Below, in pieces: positions 1-5,939 of a stretch of DNA of 8,839 nt; the first letter of the stretch is position 1; every line of letters starts with the position of its first letter. Below the pieces are notes generated by a model, which worked only from the letters and a program-made list of their open reading frames with translations, did not search any database and had not been told where the DNA came from. Source of the DNA: Gammaproteobacteria bacterium (GTDB lineage: Bacteria > Pseudomonadota > Gammaproteobacteria > Pseudomonadales > Pseudohongiellaceae); assembly GCA_003451715.1 (NCBI GenBank), contig DMJN01000233.1, positions 1 through 8,839 on the forward strand. The letters are read 5' to 3'. Position numbers and translations under genes: made by a program.

Positions 1-111
1 GTACACATTGCCGAATTGCGAAAAGAGTTCCGCCGATTAGCTCCTGATGAATCTTCTTTGCCAATAAAGACAAGGCCCGGCGGTGGTGGGTACAGCTGGG
101 ATGAAGGATAG
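1..111 (+). CDS. C-terminal end of an OmpR-family response regulator (partial, 5' end outside window)
   Basis: An open frame enters from the left edge and stops at TAG 109-111, giving 36 residues. They read as the end of a winged-helix (Trans_reg_C) DNA-binding domain. The recognition-helix tail V-H-I-A-E-L-R-K-E-F corresponds to the family's 'V.I..LRkK' pattern. The closing hairpin I-K-T-R-P-G-G-G-G-Y-S-W corresponds to the usual 'I.TVRGvGY' pattern, and the protein ends five residues later, as these regulators do. The regulator would bind DNA after phosphorylation of an N-terminal receiver domain that lies outside the window. A histidine kinase gene begins 97 bases downstream on the same strand, so the two are probably a cognate pair. 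The family call is firm for such a short piece; the target genes cannot be read here. Confidence 0.8.
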   Translation, partial: VHIAELRKEFRRLAPDESSLPIKTRPGGGGYSWDEG

Positions 112-208
112 TGCTGATTCTCTAAGTCGGATAAATAGCCAGCTAAATAGAACACTAAATTACTAAAAAGAAGTTTTGTTCAATAAGCTCGATTTTTAAA
201 GGTTCGCC

Positions 209-2191
209 ATGAAGAATTATATTCTCGGTCGATTCCCTCGCATTCGAGGAGTGATACTCTCACTGTTCATACTGGCCGTAACGCCAGCGTTCGTAGCAGC
301 CTGGATCGCATTTCAGGAAGGGGCAGTACAGGATCGAGATACTACGATTGGAGATTTTGAAGAAATCCTGGTGGGTTCTCCCAATACGATAGATATCGTC
401 GATCTCAATATTCACAGCGGCAGCATACGAGCTGCACAGGTTCGCGAACAAGATATCTTTTTACCTCCAAGCACAAACAATGTTCAGCCGCCTGAAGATT
501 GTTTCTCGCAATTCGGAGAGCTACAAAACCCGAAGCGATTTGAAATATGCGTAGCCTATTTCAAATCTCAAGAAACCGATTGGGTTGAGCAGCTTTACTT
601 CTACATTGATTACTGCACGGAAACACTGCGGCGAAAGGATGCGGGAGATGAATTCGAGCTCACCCTGACGACACCTGAAGGAAACAGCAATTGGTGGATC
701 TCCGTTAATGAAGATAGCCCGCCAGTAGTACATCTAAACACCGAAAATGGGGCCGTGGATAATCGAGTCGAGGGTGAATTCTGGGAGCCAGTCATGGCCA
801 GCCAACGCTGCCTCGACAGCACGCCGAAACAAAGACTCAGGCTTCGAATGAATGCCTGCGCTGCCTTTATTAGCTCTGAAGACTGTGACCAGCCTGTTGC
901 GGGTGACGCATTTGATGATTGGATTCAAGCCGTATTAGTGAATTTTACCAGGCATGCGGCTGTGGCTGCTGACGCGATTAGCACAGATAGCACCGCAGGG
1001 ACCAGTAGAGGGCCAACAGTAAACAGTCTTAACAATATATTGGATAGGGGTGAATCCATGTACTTTGGACGTTGTGCCCCAAATACTCCCTGCGATTGCT
1101 TTCGTGGGTCAACTTCATTTATCACCTCAGATCCTCTGGAAGAGGCTTTGAATACAGGCATTCTGTACTCGGTTGCGGAAACGGTGCTGGGCAGGCAATC
1201 GAGTGACTACTGTAGTGTATCTGCCGACGGCATCTGGCTAAGTTATCAGCGAAGTGCGGATCTCAATTTTACAACTTCCGTAAATTACCTGACCAGCATG
1301 CTTCCCGTGGTGGGTTACAGTGTATTGGCTCTGTTGTTTGCCGTGCTTGTGGTGTACTTACTACTCGGACGCCCTCTCGTGACGCTCACTGCAGGCCTGG
1401 TAAAGAACCGTAATTGGGATCCTGATACGCCACTCAATATTCCTTATGTTAAAGCCAGGCATGAAATTGGCACCGTTGCCAGGGCCTTTCGCTACGTTCT
1501 CTTAAGAGTTCGCAGGCAGCTGGATCGGGAAAGAAAGCTCGCGCAGGAGTTACGTATAAACTCAGAGCGAGATCGAGACATCAATTCAATAATCGCACAC
1601 GAGATTAAGTCTCCATTTCACAATCTCAAAAACAAGTATTCTGACAATCCCGATATAGCGAGAATTGATACTGCGTTGGAAGCAATTCTCAGAATTGACC
1701 AGGCAGTACAAAGTTCTTCAGATGATGTGTTTGTCGTCAACATTACTGACTACTTATCAAAATACATCGAAAACAAAGAGGATGTTTCGAACATTACAAT
1801 CGGATCGAGCAGCAACGTTGAGGTTGAGTTGCGCGGTTTACTACAGTGGTTGGTGCTCGACAATATTATTGCCAATGCTGACAGATTCAGGTCAAGTCAG
1901 GACTCGCCCATCGAACTTGAAGTGATAGAGACTGACAGTGGGTGTCGTGTATTGATTTCAAATGATGGCCCGGCTATTCCGAAAGACAAACTGGAGACGA
2001 TATTCAACCTTCGTTATACAGACAGTGATATGGCAAGTAAAAGAGAAAGCACAAACCAGGGAATCGGGCTGTTTGTCTCTCGCCACTACATGAGAATGTT
2101 GGATGGCGACCTGAATATTCTCGAAAAAACCGATGGCGTAACATTTGAATTGGTTTTGAAAAGCTGTGGTCAATCACTGAAGGATGGTTGA
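209..2191 (+). CDS. Membrane sensor histidine kinase with cysteine-rich periplasmic domain
   Basis: A 660-residue protein. The start is ATG 209, preceded by AAAGG six bases upstream. One membrane helix lies near residues 14-35, then a periplasmic domain (about 36-362), a second helix (about 363-387), a HAMP-like linker (388-440, with H-E-I-G in its second half), and a cytoplasmic kinase core. The H-box is H-E-I-K-S-P with phospho-acceptor His464. The N-box is D-N-I-I-A-N-A-D-R-F (551-560), the G1 box N-D-G-P-A-I-P (586-591), the F-box Phe599, and the G2 box N-Q-G-I-G-L-F (616-622). All parts needed for autophosphorylation are present. The sensor carries ten cysteines (98, 114, 136, 201, 217, 226, 289, 295, 297, 335), including a C-D-C pair, and I do not recognise its fold. 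The gene follows a response regulator at 1-111, so it most likely phosphorylates that protein. The core is HisKA/HATPase_c with certainty; the stimulus is unknown. Confidence 0.93.
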   Translation: MKNYILGRFPRIRGVILSLFILAVTPAFVAAWIAFQEGAVQDRDTTIGDFEEILVGSPNTIDIVDLNIHSGSIRAAQVREQDIFLPPSTNNVQPPEDCFSQFGELQNPKRFEICVAYFKSQETDWVEQLYFYIDYCTETLRRKDAGDEFELTLTTPEGNSNWWISVNEDSPPVVHLNTENGAVDNRVEGEFWEPVMASQRCLDSTPKQRLRLRMNACAAFISSEDCDQPVAGDAFDDWIQAVLVNFTRHAAVAADAISTDSTAGTSRGPTVNSLNNILDRGESMYFGRCAPNTPCDCFRGSTSFITSDPLEEALNTGILYSVAETVLGRQSSDYCSVSADGIWLSYQRSADLNFTTSVNYLTSMLPVVGYSVLALLFAVLVVYLLLGRPLVTLTAGLVKNRNWDPDTPLNIPYVKARHEIGTVARAFRYVLLRVRRQLDRERKLAQELRINSERDRDINSIIAHEIKSPFHNLKNKYSDNPDIARIDTALEAILRIDQAVQSSSDDVFVVNITDYLSKYIENKEDVSNITIGSSSNVEVELRGLLQWLVLDNIIANADRFRSSQDSPIELEVIETDSGCRVLISNDGPAIPKDKLETIFNLRYTDSDMASKRESTNQGIGLFVSRHYMRMLDGDLNILEKTDGVTFELVLKSCGQSLKDG

Positions 2192-2192
2192 T

Positions 2193-2324
2193 ATGGCACT
2201 GATTGTGCTGCTCATACTTTGCCACGGTAGTAACTGTAAGCCCATTTTTCCCTTCCATGCCCATAGAATTCGCCCCGCCAGGGCAATGGAAGGTCATTGG
2301 TGCCTGGATTTACTTGACCATTAG
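2193..2324 (+). CDS. Possible 43-residue ORF after the kinase gene (doubtful)
   Basis: ATG 2193 lies one base past the kinase stop codon and is preceded by AAGGA (2180-2184) with an eight-base spacer, a good ribosome binding site. The frame runs 43 codons to TAG 2322-2324. The first residues are hydrophobic (M-A-L-I-V-L-L-I-L-C-H-G), followed by a His/Arg/Pro-containing tail with three cysteines in all. It would be translationally coupled to the kinase. Against it: I recognise no family, the codons overlap an imperfect hairpin (2251-2293), and the AAGGA lies inside the kinase coding sequence and could be chance. It could be a small membrane peptide or simply untranslated trailer. Confidence 0.2.
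   Translation: MALIVLLILCHGSNCKPIFPFHAHRIRPARAMEGHWCLDLLDH
2251..2293. repeat. Imperfect inverted repeat (hairpin) downstream of the kinase gene
   Basis: CCTTCCATGCCC (2251-2262) is complementary to GGGCAATGGAAGG (2281-2293) apart from one bulged base, with an 18-base loop. This would make a stem of twelve pairs. On the plus strand the hairpin is not followed by a T-run, so it is not a canonical Rho-independent terminator. It may still slow transcription, protect the 3' end of the kinase transcript, or be a remnant of a repeat element. Confidence 0.45.
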
Positions 2325-2327
2325 ACT

Positions 2328-2356
2328 TTGACTACAGCTCTGATACTGATTACTCT
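2328..2356 (+). promoter_or_regulatory. Candidate sigma-70 promoter for the two exported-protein genes
   Basis: TTGACT (2328-2333) matches five of six bases of the -35 consensus. A 17-base spacer leads to TACTCT (2351-2356), a weak -10 with the conserved first two and last T/A/T positions. Transcription would begin about 40 bases before ATG 2405. A second TTGACC at 2314 has no matching -10. The placement in the only sizeable gap before this gene pair supports it, but it is a match by eye. Confidence 0.3.
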
Positions 2357-2404
2357 TTAACACAAATCAGTAAGCCCATGACAATCGGGCAATTGGAGAT
2401 AATT

Positions 2405-2791
2405 ATGAGTATTCGCCGACGCTTGGCAGCCGCTGCAGCAGTAATCACCGCAGGATTCGCGCTGTTGTACGGCCCTGTATTCGCGCACCATTCCAGCGTG
2501 CCATTTTATGATCCGGAAAAGCGCGTCGAATTCGAGGGCACGGTGACCCGCTGGGTATTCCGAAATCCCCACGCAGTTCTGTTCATAGATGTGACCGATG
2601 ACAGTGGTGCCACCGAAGAGTGGCAGATCGAACTGGGAGCGCCGGTGAGTCTCAGGCGGGGTGGCTTGTCACCTGAGACGCTGGAAGTCGGCCAACGGGT
2701 GAAGGTATCAGGCCAGCGCTCTCGAGCAGAAGGATCACGCGGTGTATGTTGCGGACCAATAACCTGGCCCGATGGTAGCCCTATCAGGTAA
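2405..2791 (+). CDS. Small exported DUF6152-family protein
   Basis: A 128-residue protein of unknown function. I chose ATG 2405 because GGAG (2395-2398) sits six bases before it; the in-frame ATG at 2378 has no ribosome binding site and would put nine polar and hydrophobic residues ahead of the signal. Residues 1-27 are a classic Sec signal peptide: three arginines, an Ala/Val-rich core, and V-F-A before the cut. The mature chain would start H-H-S-S, followed by F-Y-D (34-36), then G-T-V-T-R-W-V-F-R-N-P-H-A (45-57) and W73. The H-H-S, 'G.v..w...NPH' and Trp pattern is what I know from DUF6152, a small beta-rich periplasmic family. It shares a strand with the next exported protein, 88 bases on, and the two are probably co-transcribed. 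A Cys-Cys pair (115-116) is unusual. The role is unknown; a metal-binding part for the N-terminal histidines is only a guess. Confidence 0.8.
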   Translation: MSIRRRLAAAAAVITAGFALLYGPVFAHHSSVPFYDPEKRVEFEGTVTRWVFRNPHAVLFIDVTDDSGATEEWQIELGAPVSLRRGGLSPETLEVGQRVKVSGQRSRAEGSRGVCCGPITWPDGSPIR

Positions 2792-2879
2792 GGCGGTCGT
2801 GTCGAGGAATCACCAGCACGCCGCTAATGCTGCGACACAGGAAGACATACTAAAAATGGGATTTGTTGTAGGAGGAGTC

Positions 2880-3626
2880 ATGAAACCAGTATCGAAGGCA
2901 GGAGTATTCCCGAAGGGAAAGGCTGCTCTGGCAGTATTATTCTCACTTTTTTTGGGATATACCATCCCGCAACTCAGTGCTCAAACGAGCAATGAAGTCC
3001 CCGATTTGGAAGGATTATGGAATGGTGGTTTCGGCGCACGGCCAGTCAATGGTGAGACTGTTCCCTGGGGGGAGGATAATTTCCCGGTATTGAATGAGCG
3101 TGCCATAGCCTATCAGCAAGTCTGGGAAGAAATCATGGCGCCCAAGTACGATTGTCAACCTGCATCATCCCCAGCCATTCAATATGATCCCTATCACATG
3201 AAGGTTACACAGTGGCCGGACCGAGTGATGTTCAGGTATGAGAAAGATGACCAGCTGCGAACCGTCTGGCTTGATGGTCGGCAGCCCAGTGCAACGGACT
3301 TCAGCATTCAGGGGTTCTCTGTGGGCCATTACGAAGACGGTGCTCTGCTGATCACCACTACACATTTCGTCTTCGATGTAGCGGGTTTCGATGACTACAA
3401 CGGTATTCCGTCATCATCTCAAAAAGTCATTACCGAGCGCTATTGGCGTGAAGGCGACGACTTGCACGTGACACTGACGGTAGCAGATCCCATGTTCCTA
3501 CGGGAGCCGGCATCTTACACAACACGCTGGCTACCCGCCAGAGATGGCTATCAACTGGCGGCATATGATTGCGATCCAGAGGCATCCAGATCCATGGTAA
3601 GATTCTACCCTTCAAAATACGACTAG
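2880..3626 (+). CDS. Exported protein of unknown function, partner of the DUF6152 gene
   Basis: A 248-residue protein. ATG 2880 is preceded by GGAGGAG (2871-2877), a strong though close ribosome binding site; in-frame starts further upstream (2772, 2856) have none. Residues 1-34 form a signal peptide with lysines, a hydrophobic core (15-30) and L-S-A before a cut at Gln35. The mature part opens with P-D-L-E-G-L-W-N-G-G (41-50) and contains V-W-L-D-G-R-Q-P (129-136), F-S-V-G-H-Y-E-D-G (146-154) and I-T-E-R-Y-W (184-189). These look like strands of a lipocalin-like or other beta-barrel fold. I recall related exported proteins ('P-D-L-.-G-.-W', 'W-L-D-G-R', 'G-H-.-E-.-D/G') lying beside DUF6152 genes in marine and sterol-degrading proteobacteria, but I know no assigned function. 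The chain has only two cysteines (92 and 231), both in the mature part, so a disulfide is likely. Probably soluble and periplasmic. Confidence 0.75.
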   Translation: MKPVSKAGVFPKGKAALAVLFSLFLGYTIPQLSAQTSNEVPDLEGLWNGGFGARPVNGETVPWGEDNFPVLNERAIAYQQVWEEIMAPKYDCQPASSPAIQYDPYHMKVTQWPDRVMFRYEKDDQLRTVWLDGRQPSATDFSIQGFSVGHYEDGALLITTTHFVFDVAGFDDYNGIPSSSQKVITERYWREGDDLHVTLTVADPMFLREPASYTTRWLPARDGYQLAAYDCDPEASRSMVRFYPSKYD

Positions 3627-3664
3627 GGATCTTCTGACCAGCCTTTTCTATTTACCTCTATATA

Positions 3665-4465
3665 TTATTGACCTACAAAATTTCCTGCTCGACGTTCGGA
3701 GACAGCCTGCAGTCCCTCCTTATGGTCCTCGGTGCGAGTCAACCAGAATTGCTCTCTACCCTCTATATCGGTAGCCGCCCGCACGGCCTCAACCAGGCCC
3801 GGGCGTAGCTGTTCTCTTAATGAAATGAGTGCAAGCGGTGCATTTTCAGCGATTTCCTGCGCCAGTTTGATGGCAGATTCTCTTATCGAGCCTGCATCGG
3901 CGAAGATATCGGCCGCACCCCAGTCCATGGCTGTTTCACCGTCGATACGACGCCCGCTGAAAAACAGCAGATTAGATTTTTGAATGCCAATAATGCGGGG
4001 CAAAGTGTGGGTCAAGCCAAATCCAGGCGTGAATCCAAGCTTCACAAAGTTTGCTGTCATTCGGGTGTTTTCACAGACGACTCGAAAATCCGCCATCATG
4101 GCCAGCCCGAGACCACCCCCAACTGCGGCTCCTTGCACCGCTGCTATAACGGGCTTTTTGTTGCCGAACAGCCGTACGGCTTCTGTATAGAGCGGATTAC
4201 TCTGCTCGGCAGAATCCGCAGCCAGCACATCGCCCACCGGTTTCTCACCGGGTGTCCGAAAATTGGCCCCGGCACAGAAATGTTTGCCATTGGAGCACAG
4301 CACGATAGCCCTACAATCCGCTGCTTCATCCAGGTCATCAAAACAATCAGCCAGGTCTCTGATTAAATCCAGATCAAAGAAATTGTTGGGTGGGCGGTTA
4401 ATTTCACATTGAACAACGTGGCCGGTTAGCGATGTTACCTGGATATCGCCGTAATTATCTTTCAT
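3665..4465 (-). CDS. Crotonase-superfamily protein (enoyl-CoA hydratase/isomerase-like), atypical active site
   Basis: A 266-residue protein reading leftward from ATG 4463-4465, with AGGA seven bases upstream. The crotonase fold is clear. The first oxyanion-hole stretch is G-K-H-F-C-A-G-A-N-F (60-69). The second is G-A-A-V-G-G-G-L-G-L-A-M-M-A-D (112-126). These bind the CoA thioester carbonyl. Length is normal for the family. The two glutamates that catalyse water addition in rat mitochondrial hydratase (E144, E164) correspond by alignment to Gly120 and Phe140, so it is unlikely to be a classical hydratase. Family members with N-F-.-.-L-G-F-.-P-G-F-G-L in this region are common in bacteria, usually labelled only 'enoyl-CoA hydratase/isomerase'. 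The gene stands alone on this strand, convergent with the exported-protein gene 38 bases away and divergent from ilvA. Fatty or aromatic acyl-CoA metabolism in the cytoplasm is the likely setting; the reaction is not known. Confidence 0.88.
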   Translation of the reverse strand: MKDNYGDIQVTSLTGHVVQCEINRPPNNFFDLDLIRDLADCFDDLDEAADCRAIVLCSNGKHFCAGANFRTPGEKPVGDVLAADSAEQSNPLYTEAVRLFGNKKPVIAAVQGAAVGGGLGLAMMADFRVVCENTRMTANFVKLGFTPGFGLTHTLPRIIGIQKSNLLFFSGRRIDGETAMDWGAADIFADAGSIRESAIKLAQEIAENAPLALISLREQLRPGLVEAVRAATDIEGREQFWLTRTEDHKEGLQAVSERRAGNFVGQ

Positions 4466-4493
4466 TTGATTTTCCTATAAGCCTTCAAATTTC

Positions 4494-4523
4494 GTTATAG
4501 TGGATTAATGGGGTCAGAGTAAA
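4494..4523 (-). promoter_or_regulatory. Candidate promoter of the crotonase gene, -35 inside the palindromic element
   Basis: Reading leftward, TTTACT (4518-4523) matches four of six -35 bases, and after 18 bases TATAAC (4494-4499) matches five of six -10 bases. Transcription would start about 20-25 bases before the ATG at 4465. The -35 hexamer lies in the terminal arm of the palindromic element, so the element would supply half of the promoter. This is a consensus match by eye and not confirmed. Confidence 0.3.
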
Positions 4524-4582
4524 ATTTGCTTTGATGCCATTTGGTATGGGCAGGTAAGAGAAGCAATTTTTACTCTGACCCC
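4510..4582. repeat. Palindromic mini-element, copy A (REP/MITE-like, 73 bp)
   Basis: The unit begins GGGGTCAGAGTAAAA and ends with its reverse complement, TTTTACTCTGACCCC. The pairing extends three bases outward on each side (AAT/ATT, 4507-4585) and inward to GCTT/AAGC with one mismatch. A smaller hairpin, GCCAT/ATGGGC, sits near the centre. Copy B at 5860-5932, read on the other strand, matches it at 69 of 73 positions. It encodes nothing. From memory, palindromes with GGGGTCAGAGT ends are scattered through gammaproteobacterial genomes, often near Y1-type (REP-associated) transposases, which would move them in trans. It lies between the divergent crotonase and ilvA genes, 44 bases before the ilvA start. 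Confidence 0.85.
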
Positions 4583-4625
4583 ATTTATCCTTTCTGTAAT
4601 CCACTCTGCAGGTTAGTAGCACCCT

Positions 4626-5843
4626 ATGTCAATTTCTTTTGCAGATATTCAAGCAGCAGCAGATCGTATCGGGTCACGGCTCATTGATACACGCTTCGAG
4701 CAGTCCCGAACACTCTCTTCGATTCTGAGTACTGAGATATTACTCAAGTTTGAGAATCTGCAGTTTACTGCATCTTTCAAGGAACGCGGTGCATTGAATA
4801 AACTTTTACAATTAAGTCATGAGCAAAAAATCTCTGGGGTTATTGCCATGTCGGCGGGTAATCATGCCAAGGCTGTTGCCTACCACGCCCAATGTCTGGG
4901 TATTCCCGCCACCATTGTTATGCCAAAGAACACGCCTAATGTAAAAGTCGAAGATACAAGAAATTTCAAGGCCCGAGTAATTCTCGAAGGAAGCAGTCTG
5001 GACGAGGCAGCCGATTATGCGCACTCGCTCGCTTCAGAAGAACAGCTGGTGTTCGTTCATCCCTATAATGATGAGCAGATAATTGCTGGCCAGGGCACCA
5101 TCGCCCTGGAAATGCTCGCTGCACATCCCGAACTCGACGCAATTGCGGTGCCCATTGGCGGTGGCGGACTGATCGCCGGAATCGCCACGGCTGCGAAGGC
5201 CATAAATCCAGATATCAAGATAGTTGGAGTGGAAGTTAGCACCTTTCCTGGTGCCTACAATGCTGTACACAAGGTGCAGGAGCAATTGGCTGATTCTGGC
5301 ATTACTACTATTGCCGAAGGCATCGCAGTGAAACAACCGGGTGAACTCACTCTGCCAATCATCGAACAACTGGTGGATGAGATTGTTGTCGTCGACGAAG
5401 AGACCATCGAAGAAGCAATTGACCTGCTAATTACCATAGAGAAAACCGTGGTGGAAGGTGCCGGTGCAGTAGCTCTAGCCGCAATATTGGCAACGCCACA
5501 GCTGTTTCAACACTTGAAGACTGCCGTAGTTCTTTCCGGGGCGAATATAGATTCCCGCATCCTCGCCTCAGTATTGATGCGGCGGCTGGTCCGCAAAGGG
5601 CGCATCGTGAGATATCTGGTCAAGATATCGGGCTCACCGGGCACCTTATCGGATGTGACTGCCATGATTGGAGAACTTGGTGGCAACATTCTCGAGGTAT
5701 CGCATCAGCGTATGTTTGCCGCTCTACCGGTTAAGGAAGCCGATCTCTATATCACGGTGGAGACTCGTGATAAGGAACAGGCGGAAGCCATACTCAAGCA
5801 ATTGCAGGCAAACGGTTACCTGGCGGAGCTGATTCAGGCCTAG
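4626..5843 (+). CDS. ilvA: Threonine ammonia-lyase (threonine dehydratase), single-ACT form
   Basis: A 405-residue cytoplasmic PLP enzyme converting L-threonine to 2-oxobutyrate and ammonia, the first step toward isoleucine and also a route to propionyl-CoA. The PLP lysine is Lys52 in T-A-S-F-K-E-R-G-A. The substrate loop is S-A-G-N-H-A (76-81). The phosphate-binding glycine loop is P-I-G-G-G-G-L (176-182), and S-G-A-N (304-307) is the C-terminal PLP-contact segment. Residues 330-403 form one ACT-like regulatory domain (V-K-I-S-G-S-P-G-T-L-S-D-V). Length and one regulatory domain fit the 'medium form' family, shorter than the two-domain E. coli IlvA of about 514 residues and longer than TdcB of about 329. 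The start is ATG 4626, which gives the usual N-terminus; its ribosome binding site is weak. No ilv genes are adjacent. Isoleucine inhibition through the ACT domain is possible but not readable. The symbol follows the family; a catabolic role remains open. Confidence 0.92.
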   Translation: MSISFADIQAAADRIGSRLIDTRFEQSRTLSSILSTEILLKFENLQFTASFKERGALNKLLQLSHEQKISGVIAMSAGNHAKAVAYHAQCLGIPATIVMPKNTPNVKVEDTRNFKARVILEGSSLDEAADYAHSLASEEQLVFVHPYNDEQIIAGQGTIALEMLAAHPELDAIAVPIGGGGLIAGIATAAKAINPDIKIVGVEVSTFPGAYNAVHKVQEQLADSGITTIAEGIAVKQPGELTLPIIEQLVDEIVVVDEETIEEAIDLLITIEKTVVEGAGAVALAAILATPQLFQHLKTAVVLSGANIDSRILASVLMRRLVRKGRIVRYLVKISGSPGTLSDVTAMIGELGGNILEVSHQRMFAALPVKEADLYITVETRDKEQAEAILKQLQANGYLAELIQA

Positions 5844-5855
5844 GGAAATCTAGAT

Positions 5856-5936
5856 AAAAGGGGTCAGAGTAAAATTTGCTTCTCTTGCTTGCCCATATCA
5901 AATGGCATCAAAGCAAATTTTACTCTGACCCCTTTT
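5856..5936. terminator. Long perfect hairpin shaped like a bidirectional terminator (ilvA / transporter)
   Basis: Positions 5856-5881 and 5911-5936 are perfect reverse complements over 26 bases, with a 29-base loop. The outer stem is GC-rich (GGGGTCAGAG) and is bounded by AAAA on the left and TTTT on the right, so either strand gives a strong stem followed by a short U-run. It starts 12 bases after the ilvA stop and ends 3 bases before the stop of the leftward transporter gene, the expected place for a shared terminator. The T-tracts are only four bases, so efficiency is uncertain. The hairpin is formed by palindromic copy B. Confidence 0.55.
5860..5932. repeat. Palindromic mini-element, copy B (inverted relative to copy A, 73 bp)
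   Basis: Same length as copy A and 69 of 73 positions identical when read on the minus strand. The four differences fall at positions matching 4544, 4553, 4555 and 4567 of copy A. Three of these lie in unpaired central sequence; the fourth removes the one stem mismatch seen in copy A. The flanking pairs are AAAA/TTTT here rather than AAT/ATT. No target-site duplication is evident. Together the two copies enclose ilvA and nothing else. Confidence 0.85.
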
Positions 5937-5939
5937 GTC

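Noticed and set aside
2004..2297. 97-codon minus-strand frame at the end of the kinase gene
   Set aside because: It is antisense to the conserved ATP-binding G2 region and has no family resemblance.
2772..2879. Longer N-terminus for the second exported protein
   Set aside because: The added 36 residues overlap the DUF6152 gene, have no ribosome binding site, and would bury the signal peptide.
3980..4366. 128-codon plus-strand frame inside the crotonase gene
   Set aside because: It is the antisense shadow of a gene with clear crotonase motifs and has no domain features of its own.
4510..5932. ilvA as cargo of a composite transposon
   Set aside because: No transposase, no target-site duplications, and the gene's codon use does not stand out from its neighbours by eye. 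Only the inverted pair itself is supported.
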